This document shows positions 1 to 6,761 of a stretch of 10,842 nucleotides of DNA, piece by piece. This DNA is from Firmicutes bacterium UBA3914. GTDB taxonomy: Bacteria > Bacillota > Limnochordia > Darwinibacteriales > Darwinibacteriaceae. Under the pieces are notes generated by a model. The model saw nothing but the letters and a program-made list of their open reading frames with translations. It was not told where the DNA came from and did not search any database. Location of the stretch: contig DGEY01000067.1 of NCBI GenBank assembly GCA_002391385.1, positions 1 to 10,842 on the forward strand. The letters are read 5' to 3'. The translations under genes and the position numbers were made by a program. How positions within the stretch are numbered: the stretch's first letter is position 1; every line of letters begins with the position of its first letter.

Positions 1-1
1 T

Positions 2-595
2 TTTCAAAAAGGATGTCGATCCACCTTGCACTTTCCGGATGATGTGTTGCTGAGTGTTATGGCCGGGTTGGATGAGGAAACCGTCGCACACAGCAGAAGA
101 GTGGAAGCTCTGGTGCTGGCTATCGGGCAGAGCATGGGGTTAACAGCCGCCGAACTTGATGCTTTGCGAATCGGTGCCTCCGTGCACGATGTGGGTAAGC
201 AGCTTATCCCCGAAACCATCCTGAAAAAGAAGGAACCCCTCACCCCCATGGAATGGGCGATCATAGAGACCCATCCCCAGTTAGGGTATGAACTGGTGCA
301 ACCTTTGGGTCTCAGCGATGCAGTGACAGAGATAGTCTTAGGTCACCATCTGTGGGCCAACGGTCAGGGGGGCTATCCCCTTAACGGGAAGCTGAAAACG
401 CCCAGTTTGCTGGCGCAGATCACCACCGTCGCCGATGTTGTGGATGCCATGACCAGCCACCGGGCCTACAGGCCGGCCTTGAACCCCGCCGCCTGCCTGG
501 AGTATCTGGAAGCCAACGCGGGAACGAGATTCAACGAAGATGTGGTGGAAGTGTTCAAGAGGAAGATATACCCCAATTACCGCAAGTCTGGCTAG
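2..595 (+). CDS. HD-GYP domain protein (cyclic-di-GMP phosphodiesterase type), 5' end probably outside window
   Basis: The frame is open to the left edge, so the gene is probably cut by the window; a TTG at 26 is a poor alternative start. Counting from that TTG, the usual HD-GYP metal ligands are all visible: E18-x3-H22, H54-D55 with K58 (HDVGK), H83, H107-H108 and D137 (in VADVVDAMTSHRAYRP). Their spacing closely follows the trinuclear-iron enzyme PmGH as I remember it. The family hydrolyses cyclic di-GMP to pGpG or GMP in the cytoplasm, often downstream of an N-terminal sensor domain, which could lie outside the window. The signature loop is unusual: instead of HHExxDGxGYP it reads HHLWANGQGGYP, with one extra residue and without the E and D. 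The protein ends soon after the domain. Activity is likely but not certain because of the altered loop. A strong terminator follows directly. Confidence 0.88.
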   Translation, partial: FQKGCRSTLHFPDDVLLSVMAGLDEETVAHSRRVEALVLAIGQSMGLTAAELDALRIGASVHDVGKQLIPETILKKKEPLTPMEWAIIETHPQLGYELVQPLGLSDAVTEIVLGHHLWANGQGGYPLNGKLKTPSLLAQITTVADVVDAMTSHRAYRPALNPAACLEYLEANAGTRFNEDVVEVFKRKIYPNYRKSG

Positions 596-597
596 GG

Positions 598-625
598 AGA
601 CCGGAGTTTCCGGTCTTTTTCTTTT
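598..625 (+). terminator. Rho-independent terminator of the HD-GYP gene
   Basis: Three bases after the stop codon an AGACCGG arm (598-604) pairs perfectly with CCGGTCT (610-616); one further A-T pair inside is possible. The stem is followed by a T-rich run broken by one C (617-625). This separates the HD-GYP gene from the methyltransferase downstream, so the two are probably not one transcription unit. Confidence 0.88.
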
Positions 626-738
626 GCCCCCACAGGCGGGTACGGTGCAAGGGAAAAGGAGTTCAAGCTCCCGCCTCTAATATACCCTACGGGGAGCGTT
701 GATGATGGGGGACGCAGCAATGGACTGGAGGATGTGCC

Positions 739-1320
739 GTGGGCTTTTTCATTGAAACAACGATCAAAGGCGTGGAGCTGCGCTTTCAGACCCAGCCCGG
801 CGTATTTTCCCCCGGTGCCATAGACAAGGGAACCCTGGCCATGCTGTCCACTGTGGAGTTTCAGCCGGGAGACAGGGTACTGGATCTGGGCTGCGGTTAC
901 GGAGTGGTGGGAATCTTGGCGGCCAAGCTCATCGGAGCGCAGAATGTGGTCATGGTTGACATTGATCCCCTGGCTGTGCAGCTGGCTCGAGAAAACGCAG
1001 TCCTCAACGGCGTCTCGGAAATTCTGGTCTGCCAAAGCGACGGCTTTAGCGGTCTAGCGGAGACCGGATTCACCAAGATCTTGTGCAACCCGCCCTATCA
1101 TACCGACTTCTCCGTGGCCAAGCACTTCCTGGAAAAAGGGTTCAACCGCCTCACCCTGGGCGGCAAGCTGTACATGGTGGTGAAGCGCAAGGAGTGGTAC
1201 AAAAACAAGCTCATCTCCCTTTTCGGCGGCGTACGTGTTGAATACATCGACGGATACTATGTCCTCTGCGCAGAGAAAAGGTCGCCTGATTACGCCAGGG
1301 CGAAGAAAAAAGGAAGATGA
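739..1320 (+). CDS. Class I SAM-dependent methyltransferase, RsmC/YbxB-like
   Basis: A 193-residue single-domain Rossmann-fold methyltransferase of the small MTS/RsmC-like type. The GTG start is chosen because GGAGG at 727-731 lies 7 bases upstream. Residues 19-25 (QPGVFSP) match the segment just before the fold in this family. Motif I is VLDLGCGYG at 48-56, the acidic ribose-binding residue lies in VDIDP (73-77), and the catalytic-type motif NPPY is at 117-120, which points to methylation of an exocyclic amino group. RsmC of E. coli methylates G1207 of 16S rRNA and carries an extra N-terminal half; this protein lacks that half and resembles B. subtilis YbxB in size and layout. The substrate here is an inference: rRNA is plausible, another guanine or small molecule cannot be excluded. 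The lysine-rich tail ends 11 bp from the convergent propeller gene. Confidence 0.85.
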   Translation: MGFFIETTIKGVELRFQTQPGVFSPGAIDKGTLAMLSTVEFQPGDRVLDLGCGYGVVGILAAKLIGAQNVVMVDIDPLAVQLARENAVLNGVSEILVCQSDGFSGLAETGFTKILCNPPYHTDFSVAKHFLEKGFNRLTLGGKLYMVVKRKEWYKNKLISLFGGVRVEYIDGYYVLCAEKRSPDYARAKKKGR

Positions 1321-1331
1321 AGCCGGAGGCA

Positions 1332-2210
1332 TCAACTGCATCTGCCAGCATTCCCCCGGACCGCATCTTCGATGGTGAACACATCCACCCGGGGCACCTT
1401 GCGGTTGGCGATGTAGATCACCCCGTCGTCGAAGAACATGGTGCCGAAGGAGACTGGGGTTTCCTGCAGAAGTGCCCAGCTTTTGGTGTCCCAGATGCGC
1501 ATGGTGCCCTTAGCGGCACAGACTAAATACTGTTCGGTCATGGCCGCGCAGCCCAGCGAGCATTTGATCTTCTTCAGATGCTGCACCGGGGAGGCGCTTT
1601 TTTTGTCCCAGAAGATCAGGGAATTGTCGGCCGATACAGAAACCAGGTAATCCTGAAAGGAAAAGAGGTCGTGGATGTTACCTTTGTGCCCGGAAAAGGT
1701 GGCGGTGTGCTTGAGGGTTGCCTTCTCGAAGGCGTAGATGTTTTTGTCCACACCCCCCAAGTAGATGGTGCTTTCATCCTGCGCCAGTGCCCACACGCTG
1801 CCCTTTTCTTCGTTTAAGTAGCAGACCCGGTCGTAGTTACGCTTATCCACCACGGCCAGTCCCCGATTGCGTACGGGAAAGTAGATGTTCCCTTCATCGA
1901 CCAAGACTGTCCCCAGATCCAAGTCAGACTGGTTGTCTCTGCCAAACCGCTGCTGGTAAGTGACCTCACCGCTCCTTTTATCCATGACGTGGAAGAAGTA
2001 AATGCTGTTGCCGTAGATGCTGCGTTCATCCACCGCGAAGCGGGCACCCTTGTTCAGATTGTCGTTGGGCGGAAGGGTGTACACGGTCAGGGCTTGCTTG
2101 GTTTTCTTGTCCCACCTGATGATCTCTCTACCTATGGATGTGTAGATGGAATCGGCGTCAAAATCCATCCTGTGCACCTGCGCGGTAAAGAGCGTAGCCT
2201 GCTCCGTCAC
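1332..2210 (-). CDS. Seven-bladed WD40-like beta-propeller protein, function unknown
   Basis: A 292-residue protein made almost entirely of propeller repeats. The GTG start at 2210 is supported by AGGGAGG at 2218-2224, 7 bases away. About seven repeats of roughly 30-45 residues can be read, each with a 'D..SIY' or equivalent strand followed by '(W/V/F)DK+' turns: near 15-45, 57-88, 102-132, 139-170, 178-209, 219-250 and 257-281. Blades five and six have the most classical form, with a GH dipeptide (residues 174-175) and IFWD and RIWD endings. There is no signal peptide, membrane segment or partner domain, so a cytoplasmic scaffold or ligand-binding propeller is the best description. WD40 propellers normally mediate protein-protein contacts; the partner is not suggested by neighbours. 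It is divergent from the chemoreceptor gene, with 252 bp between the starts. Confidence 0.75.
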   Translation of the reverse strand: MTEQATLFTAQVHRMDFDADSIYTSIGREIIRWDKKTKQALTVYTLPPNDNLNKGARFAVDERSIYGNSIYFFHVMDKRSGEVTYQQRFGRDNQSDLDLGTVLVDEGNIYFPVRNRGLAVVDKRNYDRVCYLNEEKGSVWALAQDESTIYLGGVDKNIYAFEKATLKHTATFSGHKGNIHDLFSFQDYLVSVSADNSLIFWDKKSASPVQHLKKIKCSLGCAAMTEQYLVCAAKGTMRIWDTKSWALLQETPVSFGTMFFDDGVIYIANRKVPRVDVFTIEDAVRGNAGRCS

Positions 2211-2260
2211 TATAACACCTCCCTCTTTTTCCCCTTTACGGCTAAGATACTATTTTTTTC

Positions 2261-2315
2261 CACGAAGTCCTGCCTTGGCGCAGACCTCCAGCGCGGTGGG
2301 GAAAGGGACTTTGTG
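2261..2315. repeat. Imperfect 10-bp inverted repeat between the propeller and chemoreceptor genes
   Basis: CACGAAGTCC at 2261-2270 and GGACTTTGTG at 2306-2315 are complementary at nine of ten positions, and the tenth is a G-T wobble in RNA. The 35-bp interval contains a further GCGC/GCGC pair (2278-2281 and 2291-2294). It could be a structured leader of the chemoreceptor mRNA or a dyad operator serving the divergent genes. I recognise no riboswitch class. Confidence 0.4.
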
Positions 2316-2449
2316 AAGGCGGTTGCAAGCGGTTTTTAAGCGCGGGTACAAGGACTATCGGCAAGGGAAGAGAATAAAGAATAAAATCCTGGGAAGAAAT
2401 GTGAAATCAGAACATTGGAACTTGAACACAAAGGGAAAGGCGCAGCCAG

Positions 2450-2454
2450 GGAGG
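2450..2454 (+). promoter_or_regulatory. Ribosome-binding site that decides the chemoreceptor start
   Basis: GGAGG, within AGGGAGGTG, stands 8 bases before the GTG at 2463. The longer reading frame from TTG at 2415 has no comparable site and would put 16 hydrophilic residues before the first membrane helix. The short form starting at 2463 is therefore preferred. Confidence 0.85.
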
Positions 2455-2462
2455 TGCCCCAA

Positions 2463-4325
2463 GTGAGAGGAAGTATTGCCCTCAAAATCAGCGCGTTCGT
2501 CGGCGTCTTGGTGCTCGTTGTTAGTGCGGGGTTAGGACTCATCGCTTATTTCAGCGGTTCCTCCGCGGTGATCAACCAGGTTGAACAAGCTCTCTTGCGG
2601 GAAGTGGAAGAGGCCGTCGTCTATCTGGAAAGCCAGTTCCAAGTACAGCTCACAGCTTTGGAGGCCATCGCGGCGCGGCCGGAGATCAAGAGCATGGACT
2701 GGGAGGTGCAAAAGCCCGTCCTCCAAGCGGAACTGGAACGGTTGGGCTTGTATCTGGCCATTGGTGTGGTGGATCCCCAGGGGTTCGCCCAGTACACCGA
2801 TGATACCACTGCGGATTTGGGCGACCGGCCCTATGTGCAGCAGGCCCTCCAGGGACGCTCGGGGGTTTCTGACCTCTTGGTGAGCCGGGTTACCAACAGC
2901 CTGGTCCTGATGTACGCGGTACCCATTTGGCAGGATGGCCGCGTGGTGGGCGTCCTGGTGGGAAGGCGCGACGCCGGGGCCCTGAACGCCATGACCGATC
3001 GGCTAGGCTTCGGCGAGCGGGGCTGGGCGGTGGTCTTCAGCCCCGATGGAACGGTGTTCGCCCACCCCAACCGGGAGTACGTGCTCGAGCAGAGGAACCT
3101 GTTTAACGAACGGGAGCAGGAAGAGCTGGCCGCAGCGGGACAAGCTGTCCGGGAGCTGGGTGTGGGTCAAACCGGCATCATCCGCTACGAGGCCGAAGGG
3201 AGCCGCCGCATCGTGGCGGTGGCGCCTGTGCCTTCCACCGGCTGGATCATCGGGGTGGGAGCACTGGAAGCGGATGTGCTCACAGATGTTTACCGCCTGC
3301 GTAATGTGGCTGCACTGGTAGCGGTGGGCTTTTTGATCCTGGGCGTAGCCGCGGCGATCTTCCTTGGCCGCCAGATTGCCAAGCCCCTCCATCAGGTGCA
3401 GGTGGTCATTGAATCCGCTGCCGCTGGCGATCTGACCAAAGGCGTAGAGATGCGTTCCAGGGATGAGATCGGCAGTGTGGCGGAGGCGGTAAACAAAACA
3501 GTGGACAGCCTCAGGGAAGCGCTGAGCCTGATCTCGGAAACCACCGCTGACCTGGCTGACACCAGCGCCCGGCTGGCCGCAGCCGCGGAAGAAGTGAGTG
3601 CCTCGGTGGAAGAAGTGGCCAGCACCACCAACGAGTTTTCCGGGACGTTAGACTCCATGAATGCCAACGCCCGGGCCATGAATGAAATGGTGCAGGGAGT
3701 GTCCCGCCAGGCCAGCCGCGGCAGCCAGGCGGTGGCCGGCATTGTGAACCAAATGGAAGCCCTCAACGAGATGACCTACACCCTGGCCAGTGACGTAACG
3801 GGCCTGGGCTCCCTCTCGGATGAGATCGGTAATATCGTGAACGCGATCAGCGCCATCGCCGAACAGACCAATCTTTTGGCCCTCAACGCCGCCATTGAAG
3901 CGGCCCGGGCCGGGGAACACGGCCGCGGGTTTGCAGTGGTGGCGGAAGAGGTCCGCAAGCTGGCGGAGGAGTCCTCCGCGGCCACCAAGGAGATCGCCAC
4001 CCTCATCGGACAGATCCAAAGCAAGATCGCCGGTATCGTGGGCAGCATGAGCGAAGGTTCCGGACAGGCGGAAATCGCTTTGCAAAAGGTGAGGGAGGGC
4101 AGTGAAATCCTCGGCGGCATCCTGGGGGCGGTGGCGGAAATCAACCGTCAGGTGGAATCCTTTACCGCTGGCTTGGAGCAGATCAACAGCGGCGGACACG
4201 ACATAGCCAGCGCCACGGAGGAGCAGGCAGCTTCCATGCAGGAAGTGGCCGACTCTGCCCAGGATCTCATGGACACCGGCGTGAAACTGCAGGAGCTGGT
4301 CTCGCGCTTCACCCTCAGGGGCTAG
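2463..4325 (+). CDS. Methyl-accepting chemotaxis protein with dCache sensor
   Basis: A 620-residue transmembrane chemoreceptor. Segments in order: positively charged start and membrane helix 1 (about 8-30); extracellular double-Cache domain (about 31-275) with the family hallmark DRPYVQQAL at 121-129 and the strand leading to AVPI at 152-155; membrane helix 2 (about 281-302); HAMP (about 303-356); then a long coiled-coil signalling domain whose hairpin tip, EQTNLLALNAAIEAARAGE, lies at 467-485. Such receptors bind a small ligand outside the cell and control the kinase CheA through CheW. The aromatic and arginine positions of the amino-acid-binding dCache subclass are not evident, so the ligand is unknown. 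There is no C-terminal CheR/CheB tether pentapeptide. No other chemotaxis gene is in the window, and I found no convincing sigma-28 promoter. The stop overlaps the convergent hydrolase gene by 11 bp. Confidence 0.95.
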   Translation: MRGSIALKISAFVGVLVLVVSAGLGLIAYFSGSSAVINQVEQALLREVEEAVVYLESQFQVQLTALEAIAARPEIKSMDWEVQKPVLQAELERLGLYLAIGVVDPQGFAQYTDDTTADLGDRPYVQQALQGRSGVSDLLVSRVTNSLVLMYAVPIWQDGRVVGVLVGRRDAGALNAMTDRLGFGERGWAVVFSPDGTVFAHPNREYVLEQRNLFNEREQEELAAAGQAVRELGVGQTGIIRYEAEGSRRIVAVAPVPSTGWIIGVGALEADVLTDVYRLRNVAALVAVGFLILGVAAAIFLGRQIAKPLHQVQVVIESAAAGDLTKGVEMRSRDEIGSVAEAVNKTVDSLREALSLISETTADLADTSARLAAAAEEVSASVEEVASTTNEFSGTLDSMNANARAMNEMVQGVSRQASRGSQAVAGIVNQMEALNEMTYTLASDVTGLGSLSDEIGNIVNAISAIAEQTNLLALNAAIEAARAGEHGRGFAVVAEEVRKLAEESSAATKEIATLIGQIQSKIAGIVGSMSEGSGQAEIALQKVREGSEILGGILGAVAEINRQVESFTAGLEQINSGGHDIASATEEQAASMQEVADSAQDLMDTGVKLQELVSRFTLRG

Positions 4326-5256
4326 TAGGCCCACGGGCTGTGTCCACCAGCCAAGAGATGATGTTCCAGAATCTCTCTTCGGTTAGGGCGTGACCGCCCC
4401 CGTAGCGGTGGTGCACCAGGCGATCTGCGGCACCTAGTTGCGCGTAAGTTTTTCTAGCTTCCGCCTCAATGATGTGGGCATCTAGGGAGTACTTATCCTC
4501 TGTGGCAGAGACCAAAAGGAACGGGCGGGGAGCGGCGCATTTCACCAGGTCTGTGAGCTCGTAGCGGGCGGAGAAGCCGGGAATGACCAGCGCCATCTCC
4601 AGGCCCGTTCCGGCGCGCATTTTCTGCCCGTACGTGCAGGCCGCTCCGCTGGCACAGCCAAAGGCCAGCTCGGTGTTGAGGGCCATTTGAAAGATGGCCG
4701 TGTTTCCACCGTAGGAATGGCCCAGGACCCCGATGCGGGCTTCATCTACAAGGGGGTGGTTTTTCAGTAGGTTAAAGCCGATGTTGGCATCGTCCAGCAC
4801 CTTCTTCATCAAGGTGCTCCCCCGGAGCAGCCGGTAGCACATTTCGTTGTAGTGCTGAAAAAAGTCGTTGTCCCCATCTGGAACCGTGCCTTGGCGGTTG
4901 GGCCTGCGGTCTTCGAAACAGATGGAGTCGGGAGCAAGGACGGCAAAGCCCCGCTGGGCTAGGGCCGGGCCAAAGGCCTGCAGAAAGTCGCCCGCTAGGC
5001 CAACCACTTCACTTTTCCCCAGATGCCGTTCCCCGTTATGTTGATGGTGGATGAGCACGCCGGGGAAGGGCCCGGAGCCTTGGGGCAGCAGGAGATAGGC
5101 AGGTATCTCATCGCCCTCACTTCCCCCATAGCTGATCAAAAACCTGGAATACCCCTCGCATTCCTCTTCTTCTAAAACCTGGAACGCCGGGGGCGAACCT
5201 GGGGGAGCAAGCCCCAGGTAAGTCCTGATCTCTTCCCTGAGTGCAGTGCAGTCCAT
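4315..5256 (-). CDS. Alpha/beta hydrolase, dienelactone-hydrolase/acetyl-xylan-esterase-like
   Basis: A 313-residue serine hydrolase. The ATG at 5256 is chosen because GGAGG (5267-5271) lies about 10 bases upstream; the frame stays open much farther back, but that stretch overlaps the divergent gene and has no ribosome-binding site. The nucleophile elbow is GHSYGG (179-184, Ser181). A likely acid is Asp254 in SATEDKYS, and the histidine is His289 in GGGHAL, giving a complete triad in the right order. The segment GVLIHHQHNGERHLGKSE (66-82) fits the oxyanion-hole strand and loop of DLH-like hydrolases. There is no signal peptide, so it acts in the cytoplasm. Substrate is not predictable from sequence; a small ester, acylated sugar or peptide is possible. 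It shares a 129-bp divergent region with the cyclotransferase gene, so co-regulation is possible, and overlaps the chemoreceptor gene tail to tail. Confidence 0.85.
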   Translation of the reverse strand: MDCTALREEIRTYLGLAPPGSPPAFQVLEEEECEGYSRFLISYGGSEGDEIPAYLLLPQGSGPFPGVLIHHQHNGERHLGKSEVVGLAGDFLQAFGPALAQRGFAVLAPDSICFEDRRPNRQGTVPDGDNDFFQHYNEMCYRLLRGSTLMKKVLDDANIGFNLLKNHPLVDEARIGVLGHSYGGNTAIFQMALNTELAFGCASGAACTYGQKMRAGTGLEMALVIPGFSARYELTDLVKCAAPRPFLLVSATEDKYSLDAHIIEAEARKTYAQLGAADRLVHHRYGGGHALTEERFWNIISWLVDTARGPTSP

Positions 5257-5266
5257 ACGGTACGTC

Positions 5267-5271
5267 CCTCC
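5267..5271 (-). promoter_or_regulatory. Ribosome-binding site that decides the hydrolase start
   Basis: On the minus strand, GGGAGGG covers this position and lies about 10 bases upstream of the ATG at 5256. The in-frame ATG at 5277 would swallow this site and has no purine-rich sequence of its own, so the shorter protein is preferred. Confidence 0.7.
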
Positions 5272-5313
5272 CGTCATAGCCGGTCTGGCTGGCAGTTGAG
5301 AGTAGTTTTCTGC

Positions 5314-5344
5314 AGCTAACTGAAAAAGCCTGCTGTGCTTAGCT
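5314..5344. repeat. Short inverted repeat in the hydrolase/cyclotransferase divergent region
   Basis: AGCTAA at 5314-5319 is repeated as TTAGCT at 5339-5344, with 19 bp between the arms and about 25 bp from centre to centre. It lies in the middle of the 129-bp region between two divergent starts, where a shared operator would be expected. Arms of 6 bp can arise by chance, so this is a weak call. Confidence 0.25.
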
Positions 5345-5385
5345 TGTGTGTGGTTATCTCGACAATCCACGAAGGGGGTTCCACC

Positions 5386-6381
5386 ATGAACAGCGGATTT
5401 GTGCTGCAGCGAGTCTCCGCCCGTGACCCGGATTTCCCGGCCCTGCGGGCGGGGGTCGCAGCACTGAAGGATATTCTGGAGGGAAGGATCTCCACCGATG
5501 CTGAACTCCTCCTTGAGCTTGCCCGGTTTCAAGCGGAGGATGGATCCTTTCGCCTAACCGACAGCTGGGAAATGCCCGCGGACGCACGGGTAGACTTCGG
5601 ATACTACCCCACTTACCTGGCGGCTGCAATTTTCATGCGGGAATACCTGCGGCCCGAGCCCCGGATTTCCCCCAAGACCGTTGAAGAAGTGCTGGCCAGG
5701 GCTCTGCAGGCCAGCTTGGGAAGGGAACTCAGGGGGCACGGCTACGAGGCGGAGCGGGGAACGATTGAGGCCTTGGATGCCTTCAGACAGGGGGGGCTGC
5801 GGGAGTTTCTAGAACGCTCACCGGCGCTTGCCCCCCGCTTCCAGGCAGCTGTCTGGAACATCCTGGATGAACGGGAGGCAGTCCTCCAAAAAGAAGGGGT
5901 TTATCAGGGAGCCTGGGGGGCCGATCATACAGAGGAGTGGCGGCGGCTCTTAGGGGAAATTAGGCCCAGGCGGAGGAAATATGCGGCTTACGGGAGCAAT
6001 ATGTATGCCGGACAGATGAAGGAGCGCTGCCCCGGGGCGAAACTGCTGGGCCCGACCTACCTGCCCGATTTTAACCTGAAGTTTTACCGCACAGCCACCA
6101 TTGAGCCACGGCGGGGAGCGAAGACCCCAGCTGTGATCTGGGAGATCGGGCAGGACGACGAGGTTTCTTTGGATCGGTGGGAAGGGTATCCCAAGTCCTA
6201 CCGCAAGCGGAGTTTTGTTGTCACGCTCCAGGATGCAGAGTGTGCGGTCATGGCCTACGTGATGACTGAGGAGAGGAAGGAGCGCGACGCCGGAGTCAAA
6301 CCCAGGGAGTCCTACCTCGATCTGATCCGCCAGGGTTACCGCGACGCAGGGTTTACAGAAGAGCCCTTTCCCGCGGGATGA
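5386..6381 (+). CDS. Gamma-glutamylcyclotransferase-like protein with N-terminal helical (toroid-like) domain
   Basis: A 331-residue two-domain protein. The ATG at 5386 follows AGGGGG (5373-5378) by 7 bases. The C-terminal part (about 198-325) is a GGCT/AIG2-like fold: YGSNM at 202-206 forms the substrate loop, QMKERCPGAKLLGP at 210-223 matches the following helix, and Glu266 in LDRWEGYP corresponds to the catalytic glutamate of human GGCT (LDEQEG). The family releases 5-oxoproline from gamma-glutamyl amines or peptides in the cytoplasm. The N-terminal part (about 20-170) is helical; QAEDGSF at 49-55 followed by a PTYLAAAIF helix (75-83) resembles a repeat of squalene-cyclase/prenyltransferase alpha/alpha toroids, but only one such repeat is clear, so that link is tentative. 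The downstream unknown gene follows by 27 bp, probably in one transcript. Confidence 0.85.
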   Translation: MNSGFVLQRVSARDPDFPALRAGVAALKDILEGRISTDAELLLELARFQAEDGSFRLTDSWEMPADARVDFGYYPTYLAAAIFMREYLRPEPRISPKTVEEVLARALQASLGRELRGHGYEAERGTIEALDAFRQGGLREFLERSPALAPRFQAAVWNILDEREAVLQKEGVYQGAWGADHTEEWRRLLGEIRPRRRKYAAYGSNMYAGQMKERCPGAKLLGPTYLPDFNLKFYRTATIEPRRGAKTPAVIWEIGQDDEVSLDRWEGYPKSYRKRSFVVTLQDAECAVMAYVMTEERKERDAGVKPRESYLDLIRQGYRDAGFTEEPFPAG

Positions 6382-6408
6382 CCTTACAGATCCCAGGGAG
6401 GTGGTTGT

Positions 6409-6750
6409 GTGCGTTACGAAACGGCGCTGGACATCCACCGCCGGCTGGAGGCCGCGGTTGGGGGAGATGCAGATGCGCAGATGCTGTACTCCGATCTGGT
6501 GAGCCTGGCGGTGGAGTATGCGCGGATGCGCACCGATTGGCAGCTTGCTGATGGCAAGAAGCGGATGAACATGGATGAAGCCAGGACGATCACGCATAAC
6601 GCCCTGATCGGCGCCTGCAATGCCCTGGCCAGGTACCTGGCCAGGCAGGAAAAGGATACAAGCTGGCGCCAAGATCTAACCGACGACCGCCGGGAGATCG
6701 GCGATTTCGCCTGCTACCTGCACGCCATTTTAGGTATCGCGGCCCGCTGA
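6409..6750 (+). CDS. Conserved-looking small helical protein, function unknown (possibly DUF3232-like)
   Basis: A 113-residue protein starting at GTG 6409, with GGAGG at 6397-6401 placed 7 bases upstream, so translation is well supported. It is soluble and probably all helical, with no signal peptide or membrane segment. Two stretches look like conserved cores: R59-x3-HNALIGACNALARY (63-76) and W86-R-x-DLTDDRREIGDFACY (89-103), with many charged residues around His63, Asn64, Asp92, Asp93, Arg94 and Asp99. The spacing 'HNALI..N.L.R' followed by 'DDR.E...FA' resembles what I remember of DUF3232, but I cannot confirm that from sequence alone. It directly follows the cyclotransferase gene on the same strand with no terminator between, suggesting co-transcription. 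Its stop is 11 bp from the convergent DUF554 gene. No function is assigned. Confidence 0.82.
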   Translation: MRYETALDIHRRLEAAVGGDADAQMLYSDLVSLAVEYARMRTDWQLADGKKRMNMDEARTITHNALIGACNALARYLARQEKDTSWRQDLTDDRREIGDFACYLHAILGIAAR

Positions 6751-6761
6751 GTAGAACTGCC

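Noticed and set aside
678..683. TAATAT as a -10 element for the methyltransferase gene
   Set aside because: No acceptable -35 hexamer lies at the right distance.
1300..1335. Leftward terminator for the propeller gene (small GATGCC/GGCATC-like hairpin followed by a T run)
   Set aside because: The stem is only a few pairs with a bulge, and the T run is explained by the lysine codons ending the methyltransferase gene on the other strand.
2355..2362. GCCGATAG on the minus strand, similar to a sigma-28 -10 element
   Set aside because: It points away from the chemoreceptor toward the propeller gene, and there is no TAAA at the required 15-base spacing.
2382..2387. TAAAAT, a good -10 match upstream of the chemoreceptor gene
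   Set aside because: No recognisable -35 sequence lies 16-18 bases upstream, and the stretch is simply A-rich.
3648..4334. A 228-residue reading frame on the strand opposite the chemoreceptor
   Set aside because: It lies fully within the conserved signalling domain, has low-complexity composition and no ribosome-binding site; it is a shadow of the real gene.
5257..5532. A longer N-terminus for the hydrolase
   Set aside because: The extension crosses the divergent cyclotransferase start, has no family resemblance, and the strong ribosome-binding site lies downstream of it at 5267-5271.
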